NCBI GenBank assembly: GCA_031266255.1
Contig: JAISBK010000148.1
Span: 1-9,614, forward strand
Direction: 5' to 3'
DNA: 9,614 nucleotides
Origin: Treponema sp.
GTDB taxonomy: Bacteria; Spirochaetota; Spirochaetia; Treponematales; Breznakiellaceae
Shown in pieces: positions 1 to 6,157 of the stretch. Numbering within the stretch: position 1 is the stretch's first letter; every line of letters begins with the position of its first letter. Both the position numbers and the translations under genes were made by a program. The notes below the pieces were generated by a model. It ran no database searches. It was given only the letters and a program-made list of their open reading frames with translations, and was not told the origin of the DNA.

Positions 1-1424
1 TTGATGCTTTCCTGCCGGGAAAGCAGAACCTTCACCGGTTTTTTCAGAATCCAGGCTGCAAGGCATGCGTGATGCTGGACGCTCATGTCCTCCTTGCCCC
101 CAAAACCGCCCCCCACAAACTGCCCGCGGACGTGGATTTTTTCTTTGGGAATCCCCAGCATCCGGGAACATTCCCGCTGCTCATCGTAGATGCTCTGCCC
201 TGCGGAATAGAGGGTGAGCCATGGCAAACCATCATCACCTTCCACAATAATGCTTGCCGATGTTCCACCGTGCCCATCGCTCACCGGAGGGCCAGGGACA
301 ATAGATGCCAGCAGCTTCTCTGCGGATACGGTACACAAGGCGCCAGCGGGAACCGCGACGGCACATTCAGGCTCCATAAAGGCGTGTTCGGTAAAGGGAA
401 CCGAATAATGCTGGGTTACCACGTGTGCCGACCGGGCCAACGCTGCGTCCGCGTCCCCCCGGATCAGGTGTTCATGGGTGAGGATATTTCTTTCCTTAGC
501 GTGGATCAGGGGCGCCCCTTCTGCCATAGCAGCCTGGGGACTGGTGAGGGGTTCAAGAACCTCGTAGTCCACGTGTACCAGAGCCTTTACTGCCTCCAGG
601 TTTTCCTTATGGCCGCAGACCACCAGGGTCACGGCATCCCCGATAAAATGGGTGATATTTCCTTCGGCGATCATCACGTCGTAATCGGAGATGAATTCCA
701 GATGCCCGATCTTGTTATTGCCGGGAACATCCGCAGCGGTGAAGACCGCAACACAGTCTGGGTGAGCCTTGGCTTCCGCCGCGTCAATTTTTAAAACCCG
801 GGCCCGGGGATGGGCAGTCCGGACTGCTGAAGCGTGGAGCATCCCCTCAAAATACAAATCCTCCGCGTATATCCCCGTGCCCAGGGTTTTCGCCACCGCG
901 TCCACCCGGTGCATGTTTTCCCCCATAAGCCCGGCACACTCCTGCCGGGGAATCGGCGCGTCTTCCCGGAAAAGCCGGGCCGCGATAGTGATAGCCTCCA
1001 CAATTTTTACGTACCCCGTACAGCGGCAGATGTTGGACCGGATAGCCTTGCGGATATCCGCCTCCGCGGGGTCCCGGTTTACGTCCAAGAGGGCCTTGGC
1101 GCTCATCACCATACCGGGGATGCAGAAGCCGCACTGCACCGCACCGGCCTCTGCAAAGGCAAAGGCGTACACTTCCTTTTCCCTCACGCTCAAGCCCTCC
1201 AGGGTGACAACCTGCTTGCCGGCAATCCGCGAAAGGGGAGTAATGCAGGCCCGGACCGGTTTACCGTTAACCAGGACCGTACAGGCCCCGCAAGCCCCTG
1301 AGCCGCAGCCGTTTTTTACCGCCGTAAGCCGGAGGTCATCCCGCAAAAAATCAATGAGTTTCTTTCCGGCCCCGCCCCGGACTTCCGTTCCGTTCACCGT
1401 TAGGACGCATACCGCTTCATCCAT
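1..1424 (-). CDS. Xanthine dehydrogenase-type molybdenum hydroxylase, fused [2Fe-2S] and molybdopterin domains (C-terminus missing)
   Basis: The frame is open from an ATG at 1424 to the window edge, giving 474 residues. AAGGAGG at 1433-1439, 8 bases upstream, fixes the start. Residues 1-75 are a plant-type ferredoxin domain with cluster cysteines C40, C45, C48 and C60. Residues 80-150 are the all-helical second [2Fe-2S] domain with C98, C101, C133 and C135. The molybdopterin domain begins around residue 175; Q410 and the QFVGGGFGGKED stretch (435-446) match the cofactor-binding region of the xanthine oxidase family. There is no FAD domain between the iron-sulfur and molybdenum parts, so electrons must pass to a separate flavoprotein. 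This fused form is typical of the selenium-dependent xanthine dehydrogenase group and of E. coli XdhD; a role in purine hydroxylation is inferred from that. About 40 residues (roughly 358-400) look inserted compared with the usual form. It is probably cytoplasmic. Substrate and selenium dependence cannot be read from the sequence. Confidence 0.92.
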   Translation of the reverse strand, partial: MDEAVCVLTVNGTEVRGGAGKKLIDFLRDDLRLTAVKNGCGSGACGACTVLVNGKPVRACITPLSRIAGKQVVTLEGLSVREKEVYAFAFAEAGAVQCGFCIPGMVMSAKALLDVNRDPAEADIRKAIRSNICRCTGYVKIVEAITIAARLFREDAPIPRQECAGLMGENMHRVDAVAKTLGTGIYAEDLYFEGMLHASAVRTAHPRARVLKIDAAEAKAHPDCVAVFTAADVPGNNKIGHLEFISDYDVMIAEGNITHFIGDAVTLVVCGHKENLEAVKALVHVDYEVLEPLTSPQAAMAEGAPLIHAKERNILTHEHLIRGDADAALARSAHVVTQHYSVPFTEHAFMEPECAVAVPAGALCTVSAEKLLASIVPGPPVSDGHGGTSASIIVEGDDGLPWLTLYSAGQSIYDEQRECSRMLGIPKEKIHVRGQFVGGGFGGKEDMSVQHHACLAAWILKKPVKVLLSRQESI

Positions 1425-1465
1425 GATTCACTCCTCCTTAAGGTTCCGCCCCCTTAATTTTATTC

Positions 1466-1494
1466 ATTGTAAAACTGAACAATAATTCAGTCAA
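1466..1494 (-). promoter_or_regulatory. Proximal promoter of the molybdenum hydroxylase with embedded dyad
   Basis: Read on the minus strand, TTGACT (1489-1494) and TACAAT (1466-1471) are separated by exactly 17 bases. Nine consecutive A on the minus strand (1496-1504) lie just upstream of the -35 box and could act as an UP element. A perfect inverted repeat ACTGAA-N6-TTCAGT (1474-1491) fills the spacer and overlaps the -35 box, a position suited to a repressor or activator. The predicted start of transcription is near 1459, leaving a leader of about 35 bases before the ATG. Confidence 0.7.
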
Positions 1495-1572
1495 GTTTTT
1501 TTTTATCGTTATGATGAGGATAATTTTCTTTTTGGGCGCATCTGCGCTTTCGGATCGTACTGCAAGGAAATA

Positions 1573-1602
1573 AGTATACAGTATCTTCAGTTATCACGTC
1601 AA
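1573..1602 (-). promoter_or_regulatory. Possible distal promoter of the molybdenum hydroxylase
   Basis: On the minus strand, TTGACG (1597-1602) and TATACT (1573-1578) are spaced by 18 bases. Each hexamer differs from consensus at one position. It would form a tandem pair with the proximal promoter. The surrounding DNA is AT-rich, so chance occurrence is a real possibility. Confidence 0.4.
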
Positions 1603-1701
1603 TAAAAATAAAAAAGTATTGTTTTACTCTTAGAGTATTATTTTATCTATGACATCCGGGACTTGTTACTTGGGTTGCCTGTTTGGTGAGACAACGCAGC
1701 C

Positions 1702-1730
1702 TTGACAGGCTGACTTACCTTTGCTAGTAT
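1702..1730 (+). promoter_or_regulatory. Strong sigma70-type promoter, -35 box framed by a dyad
   Basis: TTGACA (1702-1707) is a perfect -35 box and TAGTAT (1725-1730) a near-consensus -10 box, 17 bases apart. Transcription should start near 1737. The -35 hexamer is exactly the loop of a perfect inverted repeat CAGCC-TTGACA-GGCTG (1697-1712), which may be an operator. The promoter points at the cold-shock-like start at 1809 and, beyond it, at the lipoprotein gene at 2077. Confidence 0.75.
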
Positions 1731-1755
1731 CAATATCGAGAAAGGTACCAGAAAA

Positions 1756-1779
1756 GGAAACCCTGGAGTGAGGGTTCCC
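1756..1779 (+). other. 5' leader hairpin upstream of the cold-shock-like start
   Basis: AACCCT (1759-1764) pairs with AGGGTT (1771-1776) around a 6-base loop. After one A-C mismatch, GG (1756-1757) pairs with CC (1778-1779). It lies between the predicted transcription start near 1737 and the ribosome binding site at 1793-1799. Cold-shock genes usually have structured leaders, which fits, but the fold is small. Confidence 0.4.
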
Positions 1780-1808
1780 AGGTTTAGTTCATAAGGAGGC
1801 AGCTACTC

Positions 1809-1874
1809 ATGTCCGGTACGGTTAAGTTCTTTTCTTGTATAATACCCCCCCCCCCCCCCCCCTATACTGCGTAA
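1809..1874 (+). pseudogene. Truncated 5' end of a cold-shock (Csp) protein gene
   Basis: An ATG at 1809 follows AAGGAGG (1793-1799) by 9 bases. The first residues, MSGTVKFF, match the conserved start of CspA-family RNA-binding proteins, in which an asparagine and the KGFGFI strand normally follow. Here the frame instead reads SCII, then six prolines from the 18-base C tract, then YTA and a stop at 1872-1874: 21 codons in all. The other two frames after the C tract stay open for about 27 to 36 codons, but neither resembles a cold-shock protein, so slippage would not restore the gene. Promoter, leader and ribosome site look intact. The match rests on eight residues; the alternative is a genuine short leader peptide. 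Confidence 0.5.
1838..1862 (+). repeat. TATAAT box followed by an 18-base poly-C tract
   Basis: Exactly 18 consecutive C occupy 1845-1862, one base after a perfect -10 hexamer TATAAT (1838-1843). No good -35 box lies 16-18 bases upstream of that hexamer, so it may or may not be a working promoter; if it is, transcription starts inside the C tract. Homopolymers this long are prone to slippage in replication and in sequencing. In Treponema pallidum, poly-G tracts near tpr promoters change expression by changing length; a similar role here is inference. Confidence 0.8.
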
Positions 1875-1970
1875 TTTCTTTTATATCACACTACCATATA
1901 AAGCCTGTTTTGGATCTTCTGAGTCCTTGGCCTTTCCGCGTTAAATGTGTGGAGAAAAAAAATAAATAAA

Positions 1971-2028
1971 GAGGCCCCCGAGTCAGAGCCGGATTGTGGG
2001 ATCTACCGGACGTTGTCCGGGGGGCTTT
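1971..2028 (+). promoter_or_regulatory. Structured leader of the lipoprotein gene with competing stems
   Basis: GAGGCCCCC (1971-1979) can pair with GGGGGCTTT (2020-2028) through 9 pairs including two G-U. Inside lies a perfect hairpin CCGGAC-GTT-GTCCGG (2006-2020). The right arm TCCGG (2016-2020) can also pair with an earlier CCGGA (1989-1993), so at least two exclusive folds exist. Only three T follow, so it is not a typical terminator. It ends about 36 bases before the AAGGAGG of the lipoprotein gene. It may control translation or read-through, but it matches no riboswitch class that I recognise. Confidence 0.4.
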
Positions 2029-2076
2029 GAACGGGAGGCCTGTTTATAGCGTATTCCACTTACAAGGAGGAGTACA

Positions 2077-4200
2077 ATGCGTATATTTTTTGTTAAGTTG
2101 GCTGCCGTTATTATTGCGGCAGGATTGGTACTGGCAGGATGCCCGGGTCAAAACGACCCCGATGATGTGCCGGTTACGGGGGTGTCGTTATCGACGACCG
2201 CGTTGACGATGGGCCTTAGCGCCACCGCGACGCTGACGGCAATAATAAGTCCGGGAGATGCTACGGATAAGGGGTTGTCGTGGAGTTCGAACGCCGAGAA
2301 CGTAGCCACGGTGAACGAGGGCACGGTAACGTCAAAGGTTGCCGGAACTGCGGTTATTACGGTAACAACCAATGACGGCGGGTTTACCGCAACGTGCACG
2401 GTAACGGTGGATGCGAGTCTTGAAGCGGGAACTGCAGCGGTTAGCGGGGTTCAGCTAAACGAGACAACCAAGACCCTTGATGTGGGCGGGACTTTCACGC
2501 TGACCGCGACGATTGTTCCAGAGGAGGCTCGTAAGGATAAAACGGTAACGTGGAGTTCGAGCGATGCGAAGGTAGCCACGGTGAGTAACACCGGGGAAGT
2601 GAAGGCGATTGCTTTTGGGTCTGCTCGTATTACGGCTACGGTTGAAGGCAAATCCGCAACTTGTACGGTAACGGTAAATGATCCCAAGGCTACGGTTCAG
2701 AACCTGCTTGATACGGGTATCAGCAATCTCAAGGGCGGGTACTTCGACGGCGCCCTGACTTCTTTTGAAGCGGCTTTTGCCAAAGATGAAAAGGGCAGCG
2801 TAACCTATACCGAATCGGTGGTGTACTCTTCCCTGGCAAAGCTGGCGTCTCTTGTCAAAGACCAAAGTTTCCGCAATCTCCTGAGCAATCACACCGGTGT
2901 TACCAACTATCCTGAAAGCATTGACGAACTGCTTAGCGGCAAATGGATGGAAGATTATACTGATGAAGAGCTGGTATGGTATTATTATGACGACGCCGGG
3001 CAATGGGTTTATTGGCGTGATGCAGAGGATACCTGGTTCTTTACCGAGTATAAGTTAACGCCTCAATCGGGGTACTACTATTATGTTTACTCAGAGGAAC
3101 CGAATACATCTTCGTGTAAACTGAGCAGCACTGAGCCAAAATACGAAACTGCTGCCCAACTGCTGCCCGGCCTCCCTGTACCAGCATGGTTCCAGACTAC
3201 CAATGCGTACAAAGATTCCCTCAGCGTGAACGGGTTGAAGACTCCGGGTACCTGGGAACTGCTTTTAATGGCTAACCTGCTGGATAAGAACTCCAGCGGC
3301 CTCAATGCCCTCCTGGACGGGGTGCTGTCTTCTGTGTTCGGCCCGGCTTTTGAAGACGCGGTTGCTAGAGCAAACCTCATAGACTATACCACTTCCTTTA
3401 AGGTTGACGAGGACACACTCGGCCTTTTAGGGGTGCGGGACATATTTGAGGGGGATGTGAACATAGGCAAGGCGGAACTGGATCTGCTCTTTTCAGCCAT
3501 GCGGGGGGTGAAGGCAAGCCTTCAGTGGGTCTCCGCGTATGACTGGGATACGGATCTCAGCTTCCTGAAAACCGAGTGGAATGGTCTTGACGGTCGTATT
3601 GATCAACTTTCACCGGCGAACCTGCCCTTCCGCAATAATTTCCTGAAAGACCGGGGCAACAGCAGAATGGCCGATTCCAAGGCAAGTTATAGCACGGCCA
3701 TCGACACCGCCATAGCCGCCTACAACAGCATGATAGCCGCTAATAGCCATCTCCCGCCCGGGGCCGTTGATACGTTGAAAGAGTTTGGTTGGATCAAGGA
3801 CGGCCTCTCTAAGCTCAAAACAGCTATAAACGACGGGGGTACATTCTATGTCCAGGAAGGGTCAGGTTCGACCTATTCCAACACCCAGTCCGGCGCTCTG
3901 TTCGGCGTCAACCTGGGCAAGTTCTTCACTCCGGGCCAGTTTGCCATTGATAAGCTGATAACTACCGATGGCAGCGGAAATACCGTTGCGCCGAAATTCT
4001 TCGGTATGAAGGATGAGGACACCGGTGCGGCTATAACCGCCAAGGATCAGATTAAGGGATATAGCATGATCGGCTTTGAACTCAAGTTTGCCTCCTTGAA
4101 AGAGGTTCTTGTGCTTGGGTTTGACTTCTCAGCAGACAACAGCGTCATTCCTTTGCTCCCGCCGGATATTGCGGAACAGATTTATGGCCTGTATCACTAA
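2077..4200 (+). CDS. Large surface lipoprotein with two BIG2 immunoglobulin-like domains
   Basis: The 707-residue product starts at an ATG 6 bases after AAGGAGG (2064-2070). A short positive N-terminus, a hydrophobic stretch and the lipobox LAGC place the lipidated cysteine at C22. Two BIG2 (bacterial Ig-like group 2) domains follow at about 33-111 and 122-200. Each has the family pattern of a VxL start, a WSS(S/N) core with VATV, and a TCTVTV end. Residues about 207-260 (LLDTGISNLKGGYFDGALTSFEAAF) look like one TPR-type helical pair. Residues 289-342 are very rich in Trp and Tyr. The rest, about 340-707, resembles nothing I can name. It is probably anchored in a membrane and exposed on the surface or in the periplasm. 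BIG2 domains are common in adhesins, but binding is not shown here. The next gene follows after 6 bases, which suggests coupled expression. Confidence 0.88.
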   Translation: MRIFFVKLAAVIIAAGLVLAGCPGQNDPDDVPVTGVSLSTTALTMGLSATATLTAIISPGDATDKGLSWSSNAENVATVNEGTVTSKVAGTAVITVTTNDGGFTATCTVTVDASLEAGTAAVSGVQLNETTKTLDVGGTFTLTATIVPEEARKDKTVTWSSSDAKVATVSNTGEVKAIAFGSARITATVEGKSATCTVTVNDPKATVQNLLDTGISNLKGGYFDGALTSFEAAFAKDEKGSVTYTESVVYSSLAKLASLVKDQSFRNLLSNHTGVTNYPESIDELLSGKWMEDYTDEELVWYYYDDAGQWVYWRDAEDTWFFTEYKLTPQSGYYYYVYSEEPNTSSCKLSSTEPKYETAAQLLPGLPVPAWFQTTNAYKDSLSVNGLKTPGTWELLLMANLLDKNSSGLNALLDGVLSSVFGPAFEDAVARANLIDYTTSFKVDEDTLGLLGVRDIFEGDVNIGKAELDLLFSAMRGVKASLQWVSAYDWDTDLSFLKTEWNGLDGRIDQLSPANLPFRNNFLKDRGNSRMADSKASYSTAIDTAIAAYNSMIAANSHLPPGAVDTLKEFGWIKDGLSKLKTAINDGGTFYVQEGSGSTYSNTQSGALFGVNLGKFFTPGQFAIDKLITTDGSGNTVAPKFFGMKDEDTGAAITAKDQIKGYSMIGFELKFASLKEVLVLGFDFSADNSVIPLLPPDIAEQIYGLYH

Positions 4201-4206
4201 ACGTCT

Positions 4207-5421
4207 TTGAAATCATCTTGGGGATCGCCAGCTTTTACGCCGGTGATCCTGTGCCTCTGTAGTATGGTAATCGCCCCCTTGTGCGGTGGAGATTTTTCTC
4301 TTTCCGCTGCCGGGGGTTCCCTGCTGGTAATGCCCGGCGGTATGTCGGGCTACGGACTGGGCGGCTTTGCCTATACCGGGGAAACCGGGTTGTTCCTTAA
4401 CGCGGACGCAGGGGAGGTCTTCCTCAACCTGCCCGAAGTTCACGGCGATATAACCACCGCAGCCGGACGGTTTGGGCTTCACACCCAAAACTTCGGCGCG
4501 GCTTTTACGGTTGGGGGATTCAGCCACGCGGCTTTCACGGCTGATTTTGGCCAGGCGGCTTTCAACAGCGAGGGCGGCTCAGGCGTATTGTTCGATACTG
4601 CCCTGTCCTTTCGTATACGCGGATTAACCCTGGAGCCGTCCGCCTCCTATGCTACCGGGTCATGGGGAAAGGGCGATTTCTATTGGTTTTTCGGCAAGCC
4701 AAACCTGCCCGCTTGGCGGCGGCTGGGCTTAACAGGCGCATTGGGCGCCCACGGCCTGGGATTTAGCCTTTTTTCCCTTGACGCGGACATTCTGGATAAT
4801 GACGGGGTAGGGCTTTTCAAGGGCGCGTCTAGGGGCGCGGTCCTGTATTACCGGTTTTCCGGGAAAAGCCAGCATTTCCCCGTGAACGGCGTTCTGGGGT
4901 ACTGTTACGCCGCTGCGGAGATGGACGGGGAGCTTACGGCATCCAATCAGGGTTACTCTCTTTTCCCTTACCGGTTTTATAACTTGGATGCGTCTTTTTC
5001 AGCTCACGCTGGTTTTGCTCTGGTGAACCTGGAATATCGGTTTTTTATCTTTCGTATTAACGCAGCCCTGGGAGCTATCCATGTTTTTCAGGGGACAGGT
5101 TCGGTGGATATTCACTACCGGGAAAAAAGTCTCTTCGGCGGCAATGAAAAAACCGACTCCCTGGGGAAAGATGTGGGGGGCCTGGGAGCGGCTTTTCTGT
5201 CGGCTGACTTTGGAATACCCTCCCTGCGGCTGGGGGCCAAAACCAGCCTTGCTCTCGGCATAAAAAAGACCCTTGCCCTTCCCTGGGGTTACCGGAATAT
5301 CTTGTCAGCAGATGAAAGCGGCCCCTCGGATACCCATTCAGGCGGCGGCCCTGACACGGACCTGATCAGGACTATACTCCTTTCGGGACTTTCGCTCTAC
5401 GCCTCCCTTGCTATCCATTAA
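4207..5421 (+). CDS. Predicted exported outer-membrane beta-barrel protein
   Basis: The 404-residue frame begins at a TTG 6 bases after the lipoprotein stop. No Shine-Dalgarno sequence precedes it, so translation may depend on ribosomes finishing the upstream gene. The first 28 residues form a signal peptide (K2, then a hydrophobic run from about 11 to 25, ending near CGG). A start at the internal ATG (4264) would lose most of that signal, which favours the TTG. The mature part is rich in Gly, Phe, Tyr and Ala, with alternating polar and hydrophobic residues as in amphipathic strands, for example AGRFGLHTQNFGAAFTVGGF and NLEYRFFIFRINAALGAIHV. This suggests a barrel of many strands. The C-terminus (LYASLAIH) lacks the classical final phenylalanine. 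I do not recognise a named family. Its position suggests it works with, or displays, the preceding lipoprotein. Confidence 0.75.
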   Translation: MKSSWGSPAFTPVILCLCSMVIAPLCGGDFSLSAAGGSLLVMPGGMSGYGLGGFAYTGETGLFLNADAGEVFLNLPEVHGDITTAAGRFGLHTQNFGAAFTVGGFSHAAFTADFGQAAFNSEGGSGVLFDTALSFRIRGLTLEPSASYATGSWGKGDFYWFFGKPNLPAWRRLGLTGALGAHGLGFSLFSLDADILDNDGVGLFKGASRGAVLYYRFSGKSQHFPVNGVLGYCYAAAEMDGELTASNQGYSLFPYRFYNLDASFSAHAGFALVNLEYRFFIFRINAALGAIHVFQGTGSVDIHYREKSLFGGNEKTDSLGKDVGGLGAAFLSADFGIPSLRLGAKTSLALGIKKTLALPWGYRNILSADESGPSDTHSGGGPDTDLIRTILLSGLSLYASLAIH

Positions 5422-5430
5422 CGCAAGCAT

Positions 5431-5454
5431 CCCCCATCCTCCATGTGATGGGGG
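5431..5454. terminator. Hairpin between convergent genes, probable terminator
   Basis: CCCCCATC (5431-5438) and GATGGGGG (5447-5454) form a perfect 8-base-pair stem around an 8-base loop, 10 bases after the barrel gene stop. Neither strand has a run of T after the stem, so intrinsic termination may be inefficient or need a factor. The position between two converging genes fits a shared, two-way stop. Confidence 0.5.
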
Positions 5455-5519
5455 TAGTATTCCAAATAAACGCATAGATAGTAGCGTCATAGTTTTCACG
5501 GCGGCCCTGTGCGGATAAC

Positions 5520-6104
5520 TTATGCAAGTATTTTAAATCCGGCGAATAAAACCTCAAGCCCCCGCATAAATTGTTCATCACTACTCAATGGCCTATAGGC
5601 TGTTCCTAAAATACTGGTAAATGGATTGGGGGTTTCCTTATGTTCTGTCTGCATAATAATTTCATCAGCAACAAAAGACAAAATATAATTGTTGTATATA
5701 TTTCCGGCAAGTAAGCAGTTTTCTTCTTTAATGCCGATATGTAACAGGCAAATCAGGAGATTCTTGATAAGTTCAAACCGCTGAGGCGTAACCGGGGCTG
5801 AATGCATAAATAGTTCAACCGAATCCCGTACTGCCCGCAGTTTTTGACGGTAGAGGACACTCACTTCCATAAGATAGGCCCGCGGATCCTTTAATCCAGT
5901 GGTCGGCTGTATGTCAGTGCACATTTTTTCCACGATCTGGTCATATAAATCCTGTTTATTCCTGATATGCCAGTAGAGCGATGCGGCCTTAATATCCAAG
6001 GCCTCTGCCAAAGAACGCATGGTGAGCTTTTCAATCCCTTTCTCGTTCAAAAGATCGATAGCTTTCTCTACAATCCATTTTTGAGAAATTTCAATTTTTT
6101 TCAT
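5520..6104 (-). CDS. TetR/AcrR-family transcriptional repressor
   Basis: The 194-residue length is typical of the family. Residues 9-56 form the N-terminal DNA-binding domain. The helix-turn-helix lies at about 28-47 (TMRSLAEALDIKAASLYWHI), followed by the family hallmark of an LYWH recognition helix and a K50-D52-L53 stretch. The helical C-terminal half (about 65-194) should bind a ligand and dimerise; the LYWH form and the C-terminal layout resemble the TetR_C_1 group, but the ligand cannot be predicted. The ATG at 6104 is the only reasonable start, although no Shine-Dalgarno sequence precedes it (the upstream bases are A-rich). It diverges from the DUF4097 gene across about 140 bases containing a palindromic operator, which points to control of both that promoter and its own. 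Confidence 0.92.
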   Translation of the reverse strand: MKKIEISQKWIVEKAIDLLNEKGIEKLTMRSLAEALDIKAASLYWHIRNKQDLYDQIVEKMCTDIQPTTGLKDPRAYLMEVSVLYRQKLRAVRDSVELFMHSAPVTPQRFELIKNLLICLLHIGIKEENCLLAGNIYNNYILSFVADEIIMQTEHKETPNPFTSILGTAYRPLSSDEQFMRGLEVLFAGFKILA

Positions 6105-6128
6105 ATTTTTTATACCGCATAAAAACCC

Positions 6129-6157
6129 TTGACACTAACATCGTTAGATATTATCAT
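6129..6157 (+). promoter_or_regulatory. Promoter of the DUF4097/methyltransferase pair
   Basis: TTGACA (6129-6134) and TATCAT (6152-6157) are separated by 17 bases. This predicts a start near 6164 and a leader of about 80 bases before the ATG at 6245. The spacer is filled by the palindrome described next, so a bound repressor would block polymerase. Confidence 0.7.

Larger units (their letters stand above)
1425..2076. other. 650-base control region without an intact gene
   Basis: This stretch between divergent genes holds the hydroxylase promoters, a cold-shock-type promoter and gene start, an 18-base C tract and a structured leader, each listed separately. What is left is AT-rich. It includes a 13-base palindrome TACTCT-T-AGAGTA (1625-1637) sitting between two near-identical 12-base copies of AGTATTnTTTTA (1615-1626 and 1634-1645), and a short hairpin GCGCA-TC-TGCGC (1536-1547). 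I see no full-length coding frame, tRNA or transposase remnant. Confidence 0.7.

Noticed and set aside
69..1485. Long open frames on the plus strand at 69-794, 769-1485 and 834-1301
   Set aside because: They are antisense to the molybdenum hydroxylase, which has clear domain motifs and a ribosome site. Their products are rich in Arg, Pro and Ser without recognisable motifs, as expected of shadow frames in GC-rich coding DNA.
1845..1862. Poly-C tract as a slippage switch restoring the cold-shock gene
   Set aside because: Neither alternative frame after the tract encodes the conserved KGFGFI region or any later part of a cold-shock protein, so a frame change cannot rebuild it.
2006..2028. Intrinsic terminator in front of the lipoprotein gene
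   Set aside because: The hairpin is sound but only three T follow, and it is more readily explained as part of a leader with alternative pairings.
1994..2206. Plus-strand frame of 70 codons starting at a TTG upstream of the lipoprotein
   Set aside because: It has no ribosome site, overlaps the lipoprotein gene in another frame, and its product looks like translated leader structure.
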